From assembly GCA_934726435.1 (NCBI GenBank), contig CAKVDR010000011.1, positions 1-14,655 on the forward strand: a stretch of DNA of 14,655 nt. Direction: 5' to 3'. A program made the translations under genes and the position numbers. Source of the stretch: an uncultured Eubacteriales bacterium (GTDB lineage: Bacteria; Bacillota; Clostridia; Oscillospirales; Acutalibacteraceae). The first letter of the stretch is position 1; each line of letters starts with the position of its first letter. Below the pieces are notes generated by a model. That model was not told where the DNA came from and made no database searches. It was given only the letters and a program-made list of their open reading frames with translations. Of this stretch, positions 12,859 to 14,655 are shown piece after piece.

Positions 12859-14127
12859 TTATGAGATCTTATTTTTGAAATAAACCATTTTGACTACTAT
12901 GCAAAATAAATTCATAGCTTTTTCCAGCTCTTCCAAAGGTGGGTAAGTTGGCGCTAAACGAATGTTTTTGTCAAATGGATCTTTTTTATAAGGGAAGGTC
13001 GCTCCGGCATCTGTTAGCTTGAGGCCTGCTTCGCGGCAAAGTTTAACAACCTCTTTTGCACAGCCCGGAGTTGTATTTACGCTTACGAAATAGCCGCCTT
13101 TCGGCTTATTCCAGGTTAAAATTCTGTTTTCGCCGAAGTTTTCTTTCAAAATGCTTAAAACTTTTTCGAATTTAGGCAAAAGAATATTTTTTTGCTTTTC
13201 CATGTGTTTTTTGAGTGTTTCTTTATCTTTCAAAAATTTAACGTGCCTTATTTGATTGAGTTTATTAAACCCAACTGTTTTGAAACTATAATTCTTTTTA
13301 AGCTTAGCCAAATTTTCTTTTCCACAGGCTAAAAATGCTATTCCTGCACCGGCAAAAGTTATTTTAGAAGTGGAATAAAATATTATCGGCAGCTCTTCGT
13401 TTCCTGACTTTTTGCACTCGCTGAATATATCAAGAAGCTCCGGTGGGTTTTCAGTTAAATCGTGCACGAAATATGCGTTATCCCAAAATAATCTAAAGTC
13501 TTTTGCAGCAGGCTTTAAATTTGCAAGCCTTTTCACGGTTTCATCTGAGTATACTATCCCCTCAGGGTTTGAATATTTAGGCACACACCACATCCCTTTG
13601 ATGGAACTGTCTTCTGTGATTAACTTTTCAGCTATTTCCATGTCCGGGCCTTGTGGAGTCATTGGAATGGTTATCATTTCTATTCCGAAGTGTTCGCACA
13701 TTGAAAAGTGCCTGTCGTAACCTGGTGCTGGGCACAAAAATTTGATTTTTTCTTGTTTTGCCCAAGGTTTTTCGCCGCCTACGCCATGAATCATAAAGCA
13801 GGAAATTGTGTCAAACATCATGCTAAGGCTTGAATTTCCTCCAATTATGAAATTTTCTTTTTCTATTCCTGTCACGCTTGAAATAAATTCTTTAATCTCT
13901 TCGATTCCGTCGTTTGCACCGTAGTTTCTGCAGTCTATTTTACTTTCTGAAATGCAGTCCGATGGCTTTTTAACTATGCTTAAAAGCTCATTTGAAAGAT
14001 CAAGCTGCTCGCTGCAAGGTTTCCCTCGTGACATATCAAGATTAAAATTCATACTTTTAAATTCTTCGTATTTTTCTTTGTAAAATTGATACGATTTTTG
14101 AAAATCGAGGGTTTCGTTACTGTCCAT
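12859..14127 (-). CDS. PLP-dependent aminotransferase class I, aspartate aminotransferase-like (type Ic)
   Basis: 422 residues, matching the aspartate/alanine-type aminotransferase family typified by corynebacterial AspT (aminotransferase Ic). It transfers an amino group between an amino acid and a 2-oxoacid using PLP. Seen: MSRGKPCSEQLDLS (32-45), RNYGANDGIEEIKEF (67-81), GGNSSL (96-101), CPAPGYDRHFSMCEHFGIE (132-150), KYSNPEG (184-190), FWDNAYFVHDL (214-224) with the PLP-ring Asp 216, the PLP lysine motif YSTSK with Lys 255, and the substrate-carboxylate region near NIRLAPTYPP. ATG 14127 has AAAGGTGG about 10 bases upstream. I see no convincing sigma-A promoter in the 91-base gap to dpaA. 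The amino-acid substrate cannot be set from sequence. It lies just upstream of the secreted lysozyme gene in the same direction. Confidence 0.9.
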   Translation of the reverse strand: MDSNETLDFQKSYQFYKEKYEEFKSMNFNLDMSRGKPCSEQLDLSNELLSIVKKPSDCISESKIDCRNYGANDGIEEIKEFISSVTGIEKENFIIGGNSSLSMMFDTISCFMIHGVGGEKPWAKQEKIKFLCPAPGYDRHFSMCEHFGIEMITIPMTPQGPDMEIAEKLITEDSSIKGMWCVPKYSNPEGIVYSDETVKRLANLKPAAKDFRLFWDNAYFVHDLTENPPELLDIFSECKKSGNEELPIIFYSTSKITFAGAGIAFLACGKENLAKLKKNYSFKTVGFNKLNQIRHVKFLKDKETLKKHMEKQKNILLPKFEKVLSILKENFGENRILTWNKPKGGYFVSVNTTPGCAKEVVKLCREAGLKLTDAGATFPYKKDPFDKNIRLAPTYPPLEELEKAMNLFCIVVKMVYFKNKIS

Positions 14128-14161
14128 GTTGAAACAACCACCTTTAAATTATTTGTTGGTA

Positions 14162-14189
14162 ACGACTTAATATAAATAAGCATATTCTA
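14162..14189 (+). promoter_or_regulatory. Candidate sigma-K (mother-cell) promoter for dpaA
   Basis: CATATTCTA (14181-14189) is an exact fit to the sigma-K -10 pattern CATANNNTA, with AC (14162-14163) 17 bases upstream at the -35 position. Dipicolinate synthase genes are sigma-K controlled in Bacillus subtilis. A TATAAT at 14190-14195 exists, but it would start transcription on top of the ribosome site and has no good -35. Confidence 0.5.
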
Positions 14190-14218
14190 TATAATATGAA
14201 ACAGGAGGATGGATATTT

Positions 14219-14655
14219 ATGATTTCAAATGAGAAATTCGGAATAATAGGCGGAGATCTTCGCCAGATTTACTTGGCTAAAAAGTTGCAAAAAGACAAAA
14301 ATGAGGTTTTCGTTTGTGGTTTTGACAATTTTGTGGGTTTTGACAAACTAAAACTCAAATCTTTAAAAATGAGTGATTTAATTTCAAGTTCTAAATACAT
14401 AATTCTTCCCGTTCCTGCTTCCAGAAACAAGAAAGTCATAGACGCTCCTTTTTCAAGCTCGGATATAGTCTTGAGCGAAAAGCTTTTTTCGAATCTTAAG
14501 AATAAAGTCGTATTTGCTGGAATTGTATCATCTTTGATCGAAGATGTCAAACCGAGCGGTTTACATATTAGGGATTATTACCAAAGAGAAGATTTTTTAA
14601 TACCACCAAATGGTTTTAGAAAAGAAGACACATATCCATGGAGATTTAATAGGGA
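14219..14655 (+). CDS. dpaA: Dipicolinate synthase subunit A, 3' truncated by window edge
   Basis: With DpaB, this converts a dihydrodipicolinate-pathway intermediate to dipicolinic acid in the mother cell; the product is loaded into the spore with calcium. 145 codons are visible. Seen: the N-terminal FGIIGGDLRQIYLAKKL (7-23), VCGFDNF, YIILPVPASRNKKVIDAPFS, a conserved-looking VFAGIVSS, and RDYYQREDF ending at residue 126. These match the DpaA N-terminal domain in order and spacing. ATG 14219 has AGGAGG (14203-14208) 10 bases upstream. Odd: after REDF the family normally continues with a segment like NAxPTAEGA. Here it reads LIPPNGFRKEDTYPW, which I cannot align, although the frame stays open to the window end. 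The gene shows the organism makes true endospores. Confidence 0.8.
   Translation, partial: MISNEKFGIIGGDLRQIYLAKKLQKDKNEVFVCGFDNFVGFDKLKLKSLKMSDLISSSKYIILPVPASRNKKVIDAPFSSSDIVLSEKLFSNLKNKVVFAGIVSSLIEDVKPSGLHIRDYYQREDFLIPPNGFRKEDTYPWRFNR

Noticed and set aside
14190..14195. TATAAT as a sigma-A promoter of dpaA
   Set aside because: No acceptable -35 at 16-18 bp and the start would fall at the ribosome site; the sigma-K pattern fits better.
1..14655. CRISPR arrays, tRNA/rRNA genes, insertion sequences, prophage modules
   Set aside because: No regularly spaced repeats, cloverleaf-like sequence, transposase or phage structural genes were found; the GH24 lysozyme has a signal peptide and BIG2 domain and no phage neighbours, so it is a cellular secreted enzyme rather than a prophage endolysin.

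Overview
The window reads as chromosome of a low-GC, spore-forming Firmicute, most likely a gut-type Clostridia (Oscillospirales/Ruminococcaceae-like). Evidence: AT-rich DNA, strong AGGAGG ribosome sites, frequent GTG and TTG starts, the CdaA/CdaR pair, a QueH-type queuosine enzyme, and at the right edge the beginning of a dipicolinate synthase subunit A gene. That gene is specific to endospore formers and sits behind a sequence matching the mother-cell sigma-K promoter consensus. No tRNA, rRNA, CRISPR array, insertion sequence or prophage block is visible.

Left part (1-3925): the 3' end of a membrane-anchored D-Ala-D-Ala carboxypeptidase with an altered SxN motif, an S1-repeat RNA-binding protein, a bidirectional hairpin terminator, a convergent small membrane PH-domain protein, and a class-V cysteine desulfurase-family enzyme whose real start is GTG 2777. 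Middle part (3934-10201): a promoter drives a tight same-strand run cdaA-cdaR-nusB-ispA-dxs, followed by a class-3 lipase and a small overlapping membrane protein. The run joins c-di-AMP synthesis, transcription antitermination and isoprenoid precursor synthesis. It lacks glmM, the usual cdaAR partner, and lacks xseA/xseB, which commonly lie between nusB and ispA. The ispA product is about 20-25 residues short just after its second Asp-rich motif.

Right-centre (10202-11452): a half-size, three-helix PnuC/SemiSWEET-like membrane protein and queH form a two-gene unit. Behind them is a self-contained small transcription unit: promoter, overlapping palindrome, ribosome site, a 57-codon gene and a terminator. 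The 57-residue peptide has a textbook double-glycine leader and a five-cysteine core (CxC-x3-C-x7-C-x3-C). It looks like an orphan ribosomally made peptide precursor (bacteriocin or RiPP) and is the best candidate here for something undescribed. No maturase or transporter is in the window.

Right part (11461-14655): on the minus strand, an aspartate aminotransferase-like PLP enzyme is followed 27 bases later by a secreted modular lysozyme. Its GH24 (T4-type) catalytic domain appears to be split by an inserted SH3b domain, behind a BIG2 Ig-like domain. Divergent from these, on the plus strand, is the partial dpaA gene. Its reading frame loses the expected family sequence shortly before the window ends.
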